From positions 364,766 to 428,765 of the forward strand of contig CACNYD010000001.1 of assembly GCA_902624635.1 (NCBI GenBank): a DNA stretch of 64,000 bases, read 5' to 3'. This document shows positions 8,993-18,304 of this stretch, piece by piece (the stretch's first letter is position 1; every line of letters starts with the position of its first letter). This DNA comes from an uncultured Pelagibacteraceae bacterium (GTDB taxonomy: Bacteria > Pseudomonadota > Alphaproteobacteria > Pelagibacterales > Pelagibacteraceae). The notes under the pieces were generated by a model. The model was not told where the DNA came from. It worked only from the letters and a program-made list of their open reading frames with translations, and searched no databases. Both the position numbers and the translations under genes were made by a program.

Positions 8993-9876
8993 GACAGCCT
9001 AAAATTATAGATTATCTTTTATTAGTTTTGCTTGCATTAATTTGGGCTTCTGCATTTTTTAATATCAAGATCGCAACATATTCATTTGGACCAGTTACGA
9101 TTGCATTTTTAAGAGTTTTTTTTGGCGCAATACCAGTTTTATTACTTTGTTATTACAAAGATATAAAAATTGAAGCGTTTTCAAAGGATTGGCATTGGTT
9201 TGCTTTAATAGGGTTCATAAACTTAGTTGCACCCTTTTTTTTAATAGCTTATGGAGTTAAATCAGTCCAAAGTAATTTAGCTGCAATTTTAATGTCCACT
9301 ACACCGTTAAGTTCAACTGTGCTTGGACATTTTTATACAACAAATGAAAAATTTAATTTTATAAAAACATTTGGAATTTTGATAGGATTTTCAGGAATAC
9401 TTTATTTATTTTCTGATAATTTATTAATTGATGAAAATAATTTTTTATCTGCTTTATTAATACTTTTAGGTTCAACTTGTTACGTAGTTGGTGGTGTACT
9501 TACTTTAAAGATTAGTAAGAAAAAAAATGAAAATGTAACTGGTTCAATATTGATATGGGCTGTGATTATTTTAATACCTTTTGTTGGTTTTATAGAACAA
9601 CCCTGGAATTTAACACCTAGACTAGATTCTACTATTTCTGTAATTTATCTAGGCCTTGTTTCTACAGGCTTAGCCTGGTTATTGAGATTTCGTATATTAG
9701 TAAATAATGGTTTGATTTTCCAATCTCAAGTATCATATTTAATTCCAATTTTTGGAACAATTTTAAGTTATATTTTTTTAAAAGAATTAATTACTACTAA
9801 AGTATTAATTTCTTTAATAGCTGTTAGCGTTGGAATTTACTTTGTTAGAAAAGCTGATAATAAAAAAATTACTTAA
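8989..9876 (+). CDS. DMT-superfamily (EamA) permease
   Basis: This 295-residue inner-membrane protein has about ten hydrophobic segments arranged as two EamA repeats. The first starts LLLVLLALIWASAFFNIKIA and the second follows the loop near residue 150. The family exports or imports amino acids and other metabolites; no substrate can be assigned. It ends convergently with the homocysteine methyltransferase-like gene, overlapping by 8 bp. Confidence 0.9.
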   Translation: MRQPKIIDYLLLVLLALIWASAFFNIKIATYSFGPVTIAFLRVFFGAIPVLLLCYYKDIKIEAFSKDWHWFALIGFINLVAPFFLIAYGVKSVQSNLAAILMSTTPLSSTVLGHFYTTNEKFNFIKTFGILIGFSGILYLFSDNLLIDENNFLSALLILLGSTCYVVGGVLTLKISKKKNENVTGSILIWAVIILIPFVGFIEQPWNLTPRLDSTISVIYLGLVSTGLAWLLRFRILVNNGLIFQSQVSYLIPIFGTILSYIFLKELITTKVLISLIAVSVGIYFVRKADNKKIT

Positions 9877-10777
9877 GTTTAGAGAAAGCCTCAATATGTG
9901 ATGGTTTTATTTCACAACAACCGCCAATAATTGTAGCTCCTGCATTTTTAAATTTTTTAGCGAATTCAAACAGTTTATTAGGTGTTAAATCTTTTCTGAC
10001 ACCAAGAAATTCATTTGGATTACCGGTTTTACTTTTTTTGTAGGCATTATTGTAATTAGGTTTTGGATTAGTTTTAATGAATGCATTTAATTTAAAACCA
10101 AAAGGGACTTTTAATTTTTTTATTTCTTCAAGATTAAGTTCAAAATTTTCTGGGGAAACACACGACAACATTATCCCCATTAATTTATTATGATCAATAT
10201 CAGTAATAATATTTGAAATACTTTCACCACTTGGCAACCTTGTACCTTCAGAAATATGTGCTCCAATTAAATAAGGTTTGTTAAATTCTTTAATACTGTC
10301 TATTGCAATTCTAAACTCTCTCACACTACTCAAAACATCAAAATAAAAAAAATCAACGTAAGGATTTAATAACCTTGCTTGACTGTTAAAGTTTTCTCTT
10401 ACCTCATCTTCTGCTCTATTATCCGCCTCATAAGTTAAATTTTGAGGAGGTAATCCTCCAGCTACAAGAACATTTGGATAATTTTCTTTTGCTTTTTGCG
10501 CAATTTCACCTGCTTTTTTGTTCAGATATTCGTACTTATCTAAAACATTGTTATCTTTAAGACGAGATTTTCTAGTCGTAAAAGTTGTGGTTACAATTAT
10601 TTCTGCCCCAGCTTTTATAAAATCTAAGTGTATATCTAGTAACAATTGATGGTATTTTTCTTGAAGTAAAGCGTTAGCACTCCACAAAGTACCATTAGGT
10701 TCCATGCCTCTAGCAAGAAGTTCTTGACCCATGCCACCATCTAAAATTTTGACTTTTTTAAAAAAATTTTGATCCAT
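9869..10777 (-). CDS. homocysteine S-methyltransferase family protein
   Basis: This 302-residue protein is a stand-alone homocysteine methyltransferase (Pfam S-methyl_trans) barrel. It opens ILDGGMGQELLARG, has a VTTTFTTRKSRL segment, and the zinc cysteines are C206 (MLSCVSPENF), C287 and C288 (IIGGCCEIKP). Such enzymes methylate homocysteine to methionine using S-methylmethionine, betaine or a similar donor. The donor here is unknown; betaine or dimethylsulfonium compounds would fit a marine osmolyte user. I looked for a SAM riboswitch in the 137 bp upstream and could not support one. Confidence 0.88.
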   Translation of the reverse strand: MDQNFFKKVKILDGGMGQELLARGMEPNGTLWSANALLQEKYHQLLLDIHLDFIKAGAEIIVTTTFTTRKSRLKDNNVLDKYEYLNKKAGEIAQKAKENYPNVLVAGGLPPQNLTYEADNRAEDEVRENFNSQARLLNPYVDFFYFDVLSSVREFRIAIDSIKEFNKPYLIGAHISEGTRLPSGESISNIITDIDHNKLMGIMLSCVSPENFELNLEEIKKLKVPFGFKLNAFIKTNPKPNYNNAYKKSKTGNPNEFLGVRKDLTPNKLFEFAKKFKNAGATIIGGCCEIKPSHIEAFSKLK

Positions 10778-10914
10778 TATTTTTCCTAATTACAGAAAAA
10801 AAAATATTAATCATCTTAATTCTTGCCACAAGATATTGTGTTGTATTCAATTACAGGTAGAAAATAAAAATTATAAGAATTGGACACAGACAGCAATTAC
10901 TAGTTTAATTAATT

Positions 10915-12654
10915 ATGGCTACTAAAAGAAAGAAAAAAGCTAAGCCAAAGACCAAGAAAAAAAAAATTAAATTGGTCAAATCATCTAGAAAAATAATAAA
11001 GACGAAAAGAAAAGTTAGGACAAAAAAGTCTGCGACTAAGAAACGTTCAAAAAAATCTAGAAAAAATAATAAGCTTAAATCAACTAAAAAAACAAGAGGA
11101 GTAAAAAAAATGAGTGCAGAGGCTATGAAAGTGTCATCTGTATTAGATACTTCTCATTTGAAAGTAAAATTCCCATTTAAAGCAAAATATGGGAACTACA
11201 TTAACGGTAAGTTTGTAGAACCAAAATCTGGAAAGTATTTTGATAATACATCCCCGATTTCAAATGAAGTAATCTGTTCGATTGCACGATCAAACGAAAA
11301 AGACGTAGACGCTGCATTGGATGCAGCTCACGCGGCTTTCCCAACTTGGGGTAAAACTTCAATTACGGAAAGATCAAACATTCTTCTTAAAATTGCAGAT
11401 GTCATTGAGAAAAATCTTAATGTATTAGCAACAGCTGAATGTTTAGACAATGGTAAGCCAATAAGAGAATGTATGGCTGCTGATTTACCACTAGTAATAG
11501 ATCATTGGAGATATTTTGCTGGAGTAATCAGAGCAGAAGAAGGTTCAGTTGCTGAAATCAGTAACAGTGAATATTCTTATCACATTCCTGAACCACTAGG
11601 TGTAGTTGGACAAATTATACCTTGGAACTTTCCATTATTAATGGCAACCTGGAAACTTGCTCCAGCTTTAGCAGCAGGAAACTGTGTAGTGTTAAAACCA
11701 GCTGAGCAAACACCAGCATCAATCATGTTACTTATGGAACTAATTGGAGACTTATTACCTCCAGGAGTAGTAAACGTTGTAAGTGGTTATGGTTTAGAAG
11801 CTGGTAAACCACTAGCATCATCAAAAAGAATCAAAAAGATTGCTTTCACTGGTGAAACAACAACTGGTAGATTGATTATGCAATATGCATCTCAAAACTT
11901 AATACCAATTACGTTAGAGTTAGGTGGAAAATCTCCAAACATTTTCTTTGAAGACGTTATGGCAAAAGATGATGACTTCTTTGATAAATGTTTAGAAGGT
12001 TTTGCAATGTTTACATTAAACCAGGGTGAAGTTTGTACTTGTCCAAGCAGAGTACTAGTTCAAGAGTCTATCTATGACAAGTTCATGGAAAAAGCTATTG
12101 CTAGAACAAAAGCTGTTAAGCAAGACAATCCTTTAAAAATGGAAACAATGATTGGAGCACAAGCATCATTAGAACAAATGGAAAAAATCAAATCTTATCT
12201 TGATTTAGGTAAGAAAGAAGGTGCCAAGGTTCTATGTGGTGGAAATGTTGCAAAAATCAATAGTGGTTTAGAAAAAGGAAACTACATCGAACCAACTATT
12301 TTTGAGGGTAATAACTCAATGCGTATTTTCCAAGAGGAAATTTTTGGACCAGTTGTATCAGTAACTAAGTTTAAAGATGAGGCAGAAGCATTAGAAATTG
12401 CTAATGATACTCTTTATGGTTTAGGCGCTGGTGTTTGGACTAGAAATGGAAATATCGCTTACAGAATGGGTAGAGAAATACAAGCTGGTAGAGTATGGAC
12501 TAACTGTTATCACGCTTATCCTGCACATGCTGCATTCGGTGGATATAAACAATCTGGTATTGGAAGAGAAACACACAAAATGATGCTTAACCACTACAGA
12601 CAAGTGAAAAATCTTCACGTGTCTTATAGTGAAAAGAAATTAGGCTTCTTTTAA
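10915..12654 (+). CDS. NAD-dependent aldehyde dehydrogenase (ExaC/AcoD-like) with lysine-rich N-terminal extension
   Basis: The 579-codon frame has two parts. Residues 1-65 are almost entirely lysine, arginine, serine and threonine and resemble a histone H1-like tail. From M66 (base 11110) it is a normal 514-residue aldehyde dehydrogenase with [12 protein letters not shown], the general-base glutamate in [11 protein letters not shown] and the catalytic cysteine in [12 protein letters not shown]66 is preceded by a strong AGAGGAG ribosome-binding sequence eight bases away, so a start there is quite possible. ExaC-type enzymes oxidise acetaldehyde-like compounds and are often paired with a DUF779 gene, as here. 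The long start is kept because the frame is open. Confidence 0.9.
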   Translation: MATKRKKKAKPKTKKKKIKLVKSSRKIIKTKRKVRTKKSATKKRSKKSRKNNKLKSTKKTRGVKKMSAEAMKVSSVLDTSHLKVKFPFKAKYGNYINGKFVEPKSGKYFDNTSPISNEVICSIARSNEKDVDAALDAAHAAFPTWGKTSITERSNILLKIADVIEKNLNVLATAECLDNGKPIRECMAADLPLVIDHWRYFAGVIRAEEGSVAEISNSEYSYHIPEPLGVVGQIIPWNFPLLMATWKLAPALAAGNCVVLKPAEQTPASIMLLMELIGDLLPPGVVNVVSGYGLEAGKPLASSKRIKKIAFTGETTTGRLIMQYASQNLIPITLELGGKSPNIFFEDVMAKDDDFFDKCLEGFAMFTLNQGEVCTCPSRVLVQESIYDKFMEKAIARTKAVKQDNPLKMETMIGAQASLEQMEKIKSYLDLGKKEGAKVLCGGNVAKINSGLEKGNYIEPTIFEGNNSMRIFQEEIFGPVVSVTKFKDEAEALEIANDTLYGLGAGVWTRNGNIAYRMGREIQAGRVWTNCYHAYPAHAAFGGYKQSGIGRETHKMMLNHYRQVKNLHVSYSEKKLGFF

Positions 12655-12671
12655 AGATAATCTTATATATA

Positions 12672-12697
12672 ATGGCCCGTGAGGAATCACGGGCCAT
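12672..12697 (+). terminator. intrinsic terminator after the aldehyde dehydrogenase gene
   Basis: A perfect 11-bp GC-rich inverted repeat (ATGGCCCGTGA, loop GGAA, TCACGGGCCAT) is followed by ATTTTTTAT. It begins 17 bases after the stop codon. The first codons of ORF-track entry 12672..13058 fall in this stem, so that ORF's real start lies downstream. Confidence 0.9.
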
Positions 12698-12704
12698 ATT
12701 TTTT

Positions 12705-13058
12705 ATGAAAGTAAAAGCAACAGACTCAGCACTAAAGTTAATTGAAGAGCTTAAAGCTCAACATGGTGAAGAGCTATTATTTCACCAATCTGGTGGATGT
12801 TGTGATGGAAGTGCACCAATGTGCTATCCAAGAAATGAATATATGGTTGGCTCAAGCGATGTAAAATTAGGTGAAATTGGTGGACTGCCTTTTTACATGA
12901 ACGATGACCAATATGAAAAATGGAAACATACTGATTTAACTATAGATGCAGTTAAAGGTATTGGTGGAATGTTTTCTTTAGATAATGGCACTGGAAAAAG
13001 ATTTTTGACAAAATCTGAGATTTGTTTAGTCGTAGATAACGATAACAAAAAAAATTAA
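12705..13058 (+). CDS. DUF779 domain protein, aldehyde dehydrogenase partner
   Basis: This 117-residue protein has the DUF779 pattern with its cysteine cluster HQSGGCCDGSAPMC near residues 29-42 and a TGKRFL segment near the C-terminus. I start it at the ATG at 12705 because the earlier ATG at 12672 lies inside the terminator stem and the first 11 codons of the longer frame are only that stem. DUF779 genes are commonly found beside ExaC-like aldehyde dehydrogenases; their biochemical role is not settled. Placement behind a terminator suggests low-level readthrough or its own promoter. Confidence 0.87.
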   Translation: MKVKATDSALKLIEELKAQHGEELLFHQSGGCCDGSAPMCYPRNEYMVGSSDVKLGEIGGLPFYMNDDQYEKWKHTDLTIDAVKGIGGMFSLDNGTGKRFLTKSEICLVVDNDNKKN

Positions 13059-13074
13059 TCATTTTTAATATTAG

Positions 13075-13545
13075 ATGTCTGTTTATCTTAGCTCTCAAAA
13101 AGTAATTAAAGATTGGATCGATTACAACGATCACATGAATGTTTCATATTATCTATTAATGTTCGATAAATATGGTGCCGATACATTAAATAATATTTTT
13201 AAGATGGGAGAAGAGTCAGCAAAAACAACTAAGAAAAGTACAATGATCGTAGAATCTCACATCACTTATAATCAGGAACTTCAACTAAATGACGAAGTAG
13301 ACATTAATTGTGTTTATTTTGATCATGATAAAAAACGACTTCAATATAAAATGGAAATGATTCACAAAGAAAAAAAGTTTCTTGCATCAACTATTGAAAT
13401 TTTGGCTTTATACGTAGATCTTAATGAAAGGAAAGTTGCTGAGTTTGAGGAAGAAAAGATAATGATAATGGATGATTTTATAAACAATAATAAATCTAAA
13501 TTTAATAATGAAAACCTTAAATTTTCATCCAAACTTAAAAAGTGA
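13075..13545 (+). CDS. 4HBT-family acyl-CoA thioesterase-like protein
   Basis: This 156-residue protein is a hot-dog-fold thioesterase of the 4HBT type. The opening segment VIKDWIDYNDHMNVSYYL contains the D-x-N-x-H-x-N/S active-site pattern. It resembles thioesterases found with, or fused to, carnitine dehydrogenases, but the substrate is not shown. It overlaps the following gene by four bases (GTGA), so the two are probably translated from one message. Confidence 0.8.
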   Translation: MSVYLSSQKVIKDWIDYNDHMNVSYYLLMFDKYGADTLNNIFKMGEESAKTTKKSTMIVESHITYNQELQLNDEVDINCVYFDHDKKRLQYKMEMIHKEKKFLASTIEILALYVDLNERKVAEFEEEKIMIMDDFINNNKSKFNNENLKFSSKLKK

Positions 13546-14831
13546 AAAAAATATTTATAATTTTAACTTTAAGTTTATTAGCTTCAAACAATCTATTTGC
13601 TGGTGAGTGGTCTAATCAAATTAAATTTAATAAATGGCTTTCTGAAAACGGATATAATCAATATTTAACTGAGCAAGGATCCAGCAATCTAAATATAAAA
13701 ATAAAAAATAAAGCATTATCAGGTACAAATATTGCATATCATTCAAACCCAAATAGAGATACCTTGATTTACTATTTATGGAAATACTCATATAGAGATA
13801 GAAGTGGACATTTAAAAGAGTTTAAACCGACAAATAGTTCCTACGATTTTAAATTCAACTTAATTGAAGATAAATATGTAAAAAAACAAATAAAAACTAA
13901 AGGCATTCTTAGTTATTTATATTACCAAGATGGTCAAGTATTGATTGATGAATTTTCTCCCAAAGAACAATTAGGAGAGTTTTTAAATAATGAAACAAAA
14001 TTTTATTCAATGTCAATGGGTAAGTCAGTAACTTCTTATTTAGTAGGTCACGCAATATGTGAGGGTTATATTGAGGGAGTTGATGCTAGAGTAAATGACT
14101 GGCCTATAATAAAAGATTCTCTTTATCATGATCAAAAATTAATTAATTTTTTAAATATGAATACTGGTGATCAAAAATATATCGACGAGTTTGAAGATGG
14201 TACTAGTAAATTAGGTGCATATGAAGATAGAGATATCGCAACAACCATGCGCTCTTACTTTAATGACCAAAATACAAAAAAATCTAAGGAAAGATACAAT
14301 TACAATGGATTTGTCACTCAGTTAATTTTGAACTATATGAAATTTAAAATTGGTGAAGATTATGACAAATTTTATAGCAAAGTTTTCAACGATAAAATAA
14401 AGATCAAAAATAGCATTCGTTATGGCTACACTAGTTTAAATGAAATTTGGGGAAATGGACATCCCAACATAATGGCAACGAGATTTGACTATCTTAGAAT
14501 AGCAAAAGCTATAATGGATGATTATCAAAACGATACATGTGTTGGAAAATATTTAAAAGAGATTTATAAAAGAAGAATACCAAAAGGAAGCAAAGAAAAT
14601 GAAGAGCCTGCATTTAATCGTACAAAATCATATGGGGGTCAATTCCATATGGATTATCCAGGTTTAAAAGATAAAGTTATATTTGGCATGGGCGGTTATG
14701 GTGGTAATGCAATTTTAATTGATGTAGAAAATTCAAGAATACTGGTTGTTAATTCACTCCATTATAACAACACTAAATATAAATATAATCACAAAAAACT
14801 AATATTAGATCTATTTAAAAAAGGTAAATGA
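13542..14831 (+). CDS. exported serine beta-lactamase-fold hydrolase (class C-related)
   Basis: This 429-residue protein begins with a signal peptide (residues 1-20, ending NNLFA). It has the serine hydrolase S-x-x-K motif at S158-M-G-K161 and a YNYN segment (in KERYNYNGF) at the expected Y-x-N position, as in beta-lactamase/transpeptidase-like esterases. The likely role is periplasmic ester or amide hydrolysis; there is no specific evidence for antibiotic resistance. Translation starts at GTG, overlapping the thioesterase stop. Confidence 0.82.
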   Translation: MKKIFIILTLSLLASNNLFAGEWSNQIKFNKWLSENGYNQYLTEQGSSNLNIKIKNKALSGTNIAYHSNPNRDTLIYYLWKYSYRDRSGHLKEFKPTNSSYDFKFNLIEDKYVKKQIKTKGILSYLYYQDGQVLIDEFSPKEQLGEFLNNETKFYSMSMGKSVTSYLVGHAICEGYIEGVDARVNDWPIIKDSLYHDQKLINFLNMNTGDQKYIDEFEDGTSKLGAYEDRDIATTMRSYFNDQNTKKSKERYNYNGFVTQLILNYMKFKIGEDYDKFYSKVFNDKIKIKNSIRYGYTSLNEIWGNGHPNIMATRFDYLRIAKAIMDDYQNDTCVGKYLKEIYKRRIPKGSKENEEPAFNRTKSYGGQFHMDYPGLKDKVIFGMGGYGGNAILIDVENSRILVVNSLHYNNTKYKYNHKKLILDLFKKGK

Positions 14832-14839
14832 AAATTAAT

Positions 14840-14868
14840 ATAACTTCCAGTCCGCAGCCGGAAGTTAT
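14840..14868. terminator. hairpin between convergent genes (possible bidirectional terminator)
   Basis: A 9-bp inverted repeat, ATAACTTCC and GGAAGTTAT with an 11-base loop, lies between the serine hydrolase stop and the stop of the opposite-strand GYD gene. No long T run follows on either side, so termination strength is uncertain. Confidence 0.6.
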
Positions 14869-14876
14869 ACTAAAAA

Positions 14877-15194
14877 TTATTGACCGGGTGCTTTATAGCC
14901 AATCTTACTTGCTTTTGTCGTAGCTTTTGTAAAATCAATCGCTTCAAGCATTGTTAGATTTTTTACAGCGCCAGATGCTTCAACAACTAATTTTATCGCT
15001 GCAAAGTCATCAAAACTTGGAACATCACTAACAACTACAAAATCATAAGAACCTCTAACAATATCCATGCTATGCATTGAACCACCCATAGCTTTTGTTA
15101 ATTGTTCTACTACGGCTTTTCTATCACTTGTTGGATCTTTCAAAAAACCCTGAAAAGCTTTTTCAGTGTAGTTACCCATTATGTATGCTTTCAT
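14877..15194 (-). CDS. GYD domain-containing protein
   Basis: This 105-residue soluble protein matches the GYD (dimeric alpha-beta barrel) family. Its opening MKAYIMGNYTEKAFQGF, the central MHSMDIVRGSYDFVVVSDVP and the closing MLEAIDF segment are typical. The function of the family is unknown. A GGAGT ribosome-binding sequence precedes the ATG. It stands alone between two plus-strand units. Confidence 0.8.
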   Translation of the reverse strand: MKAYIMGNYTEKAFQGFLKDPTSDRKAVVEQLTKAMGGSMHSMDIVRGSYDFVVVSDVPSFDDFAAIKLVVEASGAVKNLTMLEAIDFTKATTKASKIGYKAPGQ

Positions 15195-15297
15195 TTAAAC
15201 TCCTTTTTTATAATCATAGAGTATCATCGATCCCGCAATATTTAATGTGTAAAAATTACATAGTAGACACAACCTATAGTAATGTTAGATTAAAATT

Positions 15298-16740
15298 ATG
15301 TACGAAAAATTTGGCCAATTCATTGATGGAAAATGGTGTCCATCATCTGACAAATCAACATATGAAGTTATTAATCCTGCAAATGAGGAAGTTATAGGCC
15401 ACGCATCTAAAGCTACACCAGAAGATGTTGACCGGGCATTAAAATCTGCAGAAAAAGGATTAGAAGTTTGGAAAAAAACACCACCTTGGCAAAGATCTTA
15501 CATCATTAGACGTATTGCAGATAAAATGAGAGAGAAACAAGATATTTTAGCAAAATGGATGACACTAGAAGTTGGCAAACCTTTAGCAGAAGCTAAAGGT
15601 GAAATTAATGGAGCTGCAGATATTTTTGAATGGAATGCAGAGGAAACAAAAAGAATTTATGGACAAACTGTTGAAAGTAGATTTGAAGATACAAGGGTTC
15701 ATGTTTACTACCAACCAGTAGGTGTTGTAGCAGCTTTATCTCCATGGAACTTTCCTGCAGTATTGTCAGCAAGAAAAATTTCTACAGCTTTAGCAGCGGG
15801 TTGCTCAGTTATAATTAAACCAGATGTTATCACCCCTGGTGTAGTAATGGCGATGGTTGACATTTGCCGAGAGTGCGGAGTTCCTGCAGGAGTAGTAAAT
15901 CTTTTATCAGGAGATCCTCCAAGTATAGCACAACAATTAATCGCATCAGATATTGTGAAAAAGATTTCCATCACTGGTTCATCGAGAGTTGGAAAGTTAA
16001 TTTTGAAACAAGCTGCAGATAAAGTTCAAAGAGTAACGATGGAGCTTTCAGGTCATTCACCCTTTATTGTATTTGATGATGCTGATATTAAAAAAGCAGC
16101 TGATATGGCAATTGCTGCTAAATTTAGAAACAATGGTCAAGTTTGCATATCTCCAAACAGATTTTATATTCACGAGAAGAAAAAAGATGAATTTGTAAAT
16201 TTATTTATTGAGAAAACTAAGAAACTGAAAATAGGTGATGGTATGGATCCTGCAACTCAATTAGGTCCATTAACTACAAAAAAGCGACTTAATGAAATAG
16301 AAGAATTAGTCGAAAAAACTAAACAAGAAGGTGCAAAAGTTTTACTTGGTGGAAAAAGACCATCAGGATTTAATAAAGGTTTTTATTATGAACCTACAAT
16401 ATTTGATGATGTAAAAGATGATTTTACAATAATGAAACAAGAACCTTTTGGACCATTGGTTCCAATGTTATCTTTTAAATCTTTCGATGAGGTAATTGAG
16501 AGAGCTAACAATCATGAGCTTGGTTTAAGTAGTTATGTATGTACTAACTCAATGGAGATAGCACATTTAGCATCAGATCAATTAGAGACGGGCACAGTAG
16601 CAATTAATACGCCATTAGTCGCTATTGCAGAAGCTCCTTTTGGGGGAATTAAACAAAGTGGCTATGGACGTGAAGGTGGTTCAATGGCAATAAAAGATTA
16701 TCTTAATATTAAATATACTCATCTTGGTATTAAAGGTTAA
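15298..16740 (+). CDS. NAD(P)-dependent aldehyde dehydrogenase (succinate-semialdehyde dehydrogenase-like)
   Basis: This 480-residue enzyme is a complete aldehyde dehydrogenase. The nucleotide-binding region has SPWNFPAVLSARK, the general-base glutamate is in MELSGHSPFIV and the catalytic cysteine in NNGQVCISPNR. Length and motifs fit the GabD/lactaldehyde/glycolaldehyde dehydrogenase group, but the substrate cannot be fixed. It heads a four-gene set with a FAH-family hydrolase, CcdA and an azoreductase; the first two suggest breakdown of a small keto-acid or sugar acid. Confidence 0.9.
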   Translation: MYEKFGQFIDGKWCPSSDKSTYEVINPANEEVIGHASKATPEDVDRALKSAEKGLEVWKKTPPWQRSYIIRRIADKMREKQDILAKWMTLEVGKPLAEAKGEINGAADIFEWNAEETKRIYGQTVESRFEDTRVHVYYQPVGVVAALSPWNFPAVLSARKISTALAAGCSVIIKPDVITPGVVMAMVDICRECGVPAGVVNLLSGDPPSIAQQLIASDIVKKISITGSSRVGKLILKQAADKVQRVTMELSGHSPFIVFDDADIKKAADMAIAAKFRNNGQVCISPNRFYIHEKKKDEFVNLFIEKTKKLKIGDGMDPATQLGPLTTKKRLNEIEELVEKTKQEGAKVLLGGKRPSGFNKGFYYEPTIFDDVKDDFTIMKQEPFGPLVPMLSFKSFDEVIERANNHELGLSSYVCTNSMEIAHLASDQLETGTVAINTPLVAIAEAPFGGIKQSGYGREGGSMAIKDYLNIKYTHLGIKG

Positions 16741-16743
16741 TTG

Positions 16744-17589
16744 ATGAAACTTTTAAGGGTTGGTGAGCATGGTAAGGAAATACCTTCAATTATTGATAAT
16801 CAAAATAATTTTCGAAATTTATCAAATATTTTAAAAGATTTTACACCAGAGAATTTGAATTTTGAAAATTTAGATAAAATAAAAAAGCTAGATTTAAATT
16901 CTCTTCCATTAATCGAAGATAACAAAAGAATTGGACCTTGTGTAATTAAACCAGCAAATTTTATTGCAATAGGTTTAAATTACAAGGCTCATGCCGAGGA
17001 AACAAATTCTAATACACCAAAAGAGCCAATTGTTTTTAACAAATCACCAAACTGTATTGTTGGACCAAACGACAATATTGTAATACCAAAAAATTCAAAT
17101 TCTTTAGACCACGAAGTTGAAATTGCAATGGTGATTGGAAGTAAAGCCAAATATGTTAAAGAAGATGAAGCTCAAAATCATGTACTAGGCTATTGTATTT
17201 GCAATGATATAAGTGAAAGAGAATGGCAAAAAGATAGAGGTGGTCAATGGGTAAAAGGAAAATCTGGAGATACCTTTGGGCCATTGGGTCCTTATTTAGT
17301 AACAAAAGATGAAATAAGCGATCTATTTAATTTAAATTTATCATTAGATCTTAATGGAAAAAGAAGACAAACCGGTAATACCAGTTTGATGATATTCAAT
17401 TTTAATTTCTTAATTTCTTATATCAGTCAATTTATAACTTTAATGCCAGGCGATGTTATTACAACTGGTACACCTGCAGGAGTAGGAATGGGTATGACAC
17501 CACCAGATTATTTAAAAGATGGTGATGAAATGGTTTTAAGAATAGATAATCTCGGTGAACAAAAACTGAAAGTTGTTAAGGAGAAATAA
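16744..17589 (+). CDS. fumarylacetoacetate hydrolase (FAH) family protein
   Basis: The ORF track begins at a TTG (16741); the adjacent ATG at 16744 is the more likely start, giving 281 residues. The C-terminal two thirds is an FAH-fold domain with metal ligands in SLDHEVEIAMVIG, the SEREWQKDRGGQW segment and the TGTPAGVG loop. Relatives include ureidoglycolate lyase, acylpyruvases and 2,4-diketo-3-deoxyfuconate hydrolase. The substrate is not determined. It follows the aldehyde dehydrogenase directly and overlaps ccdA by one base. Confidence 0.87.
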   Translation: MKLLRVGEHGKEIPSIIDNQNNFRNLSNILKDFTPENLNFENLDKIKKLDLNSLPLIEDNKRIGPCVIKPANFIAIGLNYKAHAEETNSNTPKEPIVFNKSPNCIVGPNDNIVIPKNSNSLDHEVEIAMVIGSKAKYVKEDEAQNHVLGYCICNDISEREWQKDRGGQWVKGKSGDTFGPLGPYLVTKDEISDLFNLNLSLDLNGKRRQTGNTSLMIFNFNFLISYISQFITLMPGDVITTGTPAGVGMGMTPPDYLKDGDEMVLRIDNLGEQKLKVVKEK

Positions 17590-18296
17590 TGATTGAATTA
17601 ATTATTGCCTTTGGTGCCGGATTGATAAGTTTTTTATCACCATGTGTTTTACCACTCATACCTGGTTATATTTCATATATTTCTGGCAGTTCTTTAAATG
17701 AACTTATTGATAAAAAAAATATCAATCTATTTCCAATCATTTTATTTACAGTTGGTTTTTCTATAGTTTTTATAATTTTTGGTGCAGCTTCAACATTTCT
17801 AGGGCAAATTTTTTTAGAGAATTCATCCGAATTAAGAATAGCCGCAGGATTAATAATTATTATCTTATCTCTTCATTTAATTGGAATAATAAATTTGAAA
17901 TTTTTAAATTATGAAAAAAGAATTCAAACAAATATTAATAAAAGTATTTTTAGTCCAATATTAATAGGAATGGCTTTTGCATTTGGTTGGACACCTTGTA
18001 TAGGACCTATTTTAGGATCTATTTTAGTATTAGCAGCAACAGAGGAAAGTTTAAGCCAAGGCGTATTATTATTATCTTTTTACTCTATTGGATTAGCAAT
18101 CCCATTTATTTTGTCAGGTTATTTAATACAAAGATTCCTTATTTTTTCTAAAAACTTCAGAAAAAATATTAATTTAGTATCAAAAATAGGAGGAGTAATT
18201 CTCTTAATAACTGGTATTTTGATATTAACTAATCAACTACAAGCTTTGGGATATTATTTATTAAATATTTTTCCATTCTTACAAAATTTTGGTTAA
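17589..18296 (+). CDS. ccdA: CcdA-family thiol-disulfide transport membrane protein
   Basis: This 235-residue protein has about six membrane helices and the two conserved cysteines of CcdA, one in SFLSPCVLPLIPGY (C19) and one in FGWTPCIGPILG. CcdA moves reducing equivalents from cytoplasmic thioredoxin across the inner membrane for cytochrome c maturation or periplasmic thiol repair. Its position in an aldehyde-metabolism operon is unusual, but there is no internal evidence of a different role. Confidence 0.9.
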   Translation: MIELIIAFGAGLISFLSPCVLPLIPGYISYISGSSLNELIDKKNINLFPIILFTVGFSIVFIIFGAASTFLGQIFLENSSELRIAAGLIIIILSLHLIGIINLKFLNYEKRIQTNINKSIFSPILIGMAFAFGWTPCIGPILGSILVLAATEESLSQGVLLLSFYSIGLAIPFILSGYLIQRFLIFSKNFRKNINLVSKIGGVILLITGILILTNQLQALGYYLLNIFPFLQNFG

Positions 18297-18304
18297 ATTA
18301 GATT

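Noticed and set aside
10778-10914. Possible SAM riboswitch upstream of the homocysteine methyltransferase-like gene
   Set aside because: SAM-II/SAM-V-type elements are known in this clade, so I looked for a conserved pseudoknot core. I could not match one. A covariance-model scan (Rfam) would decide.
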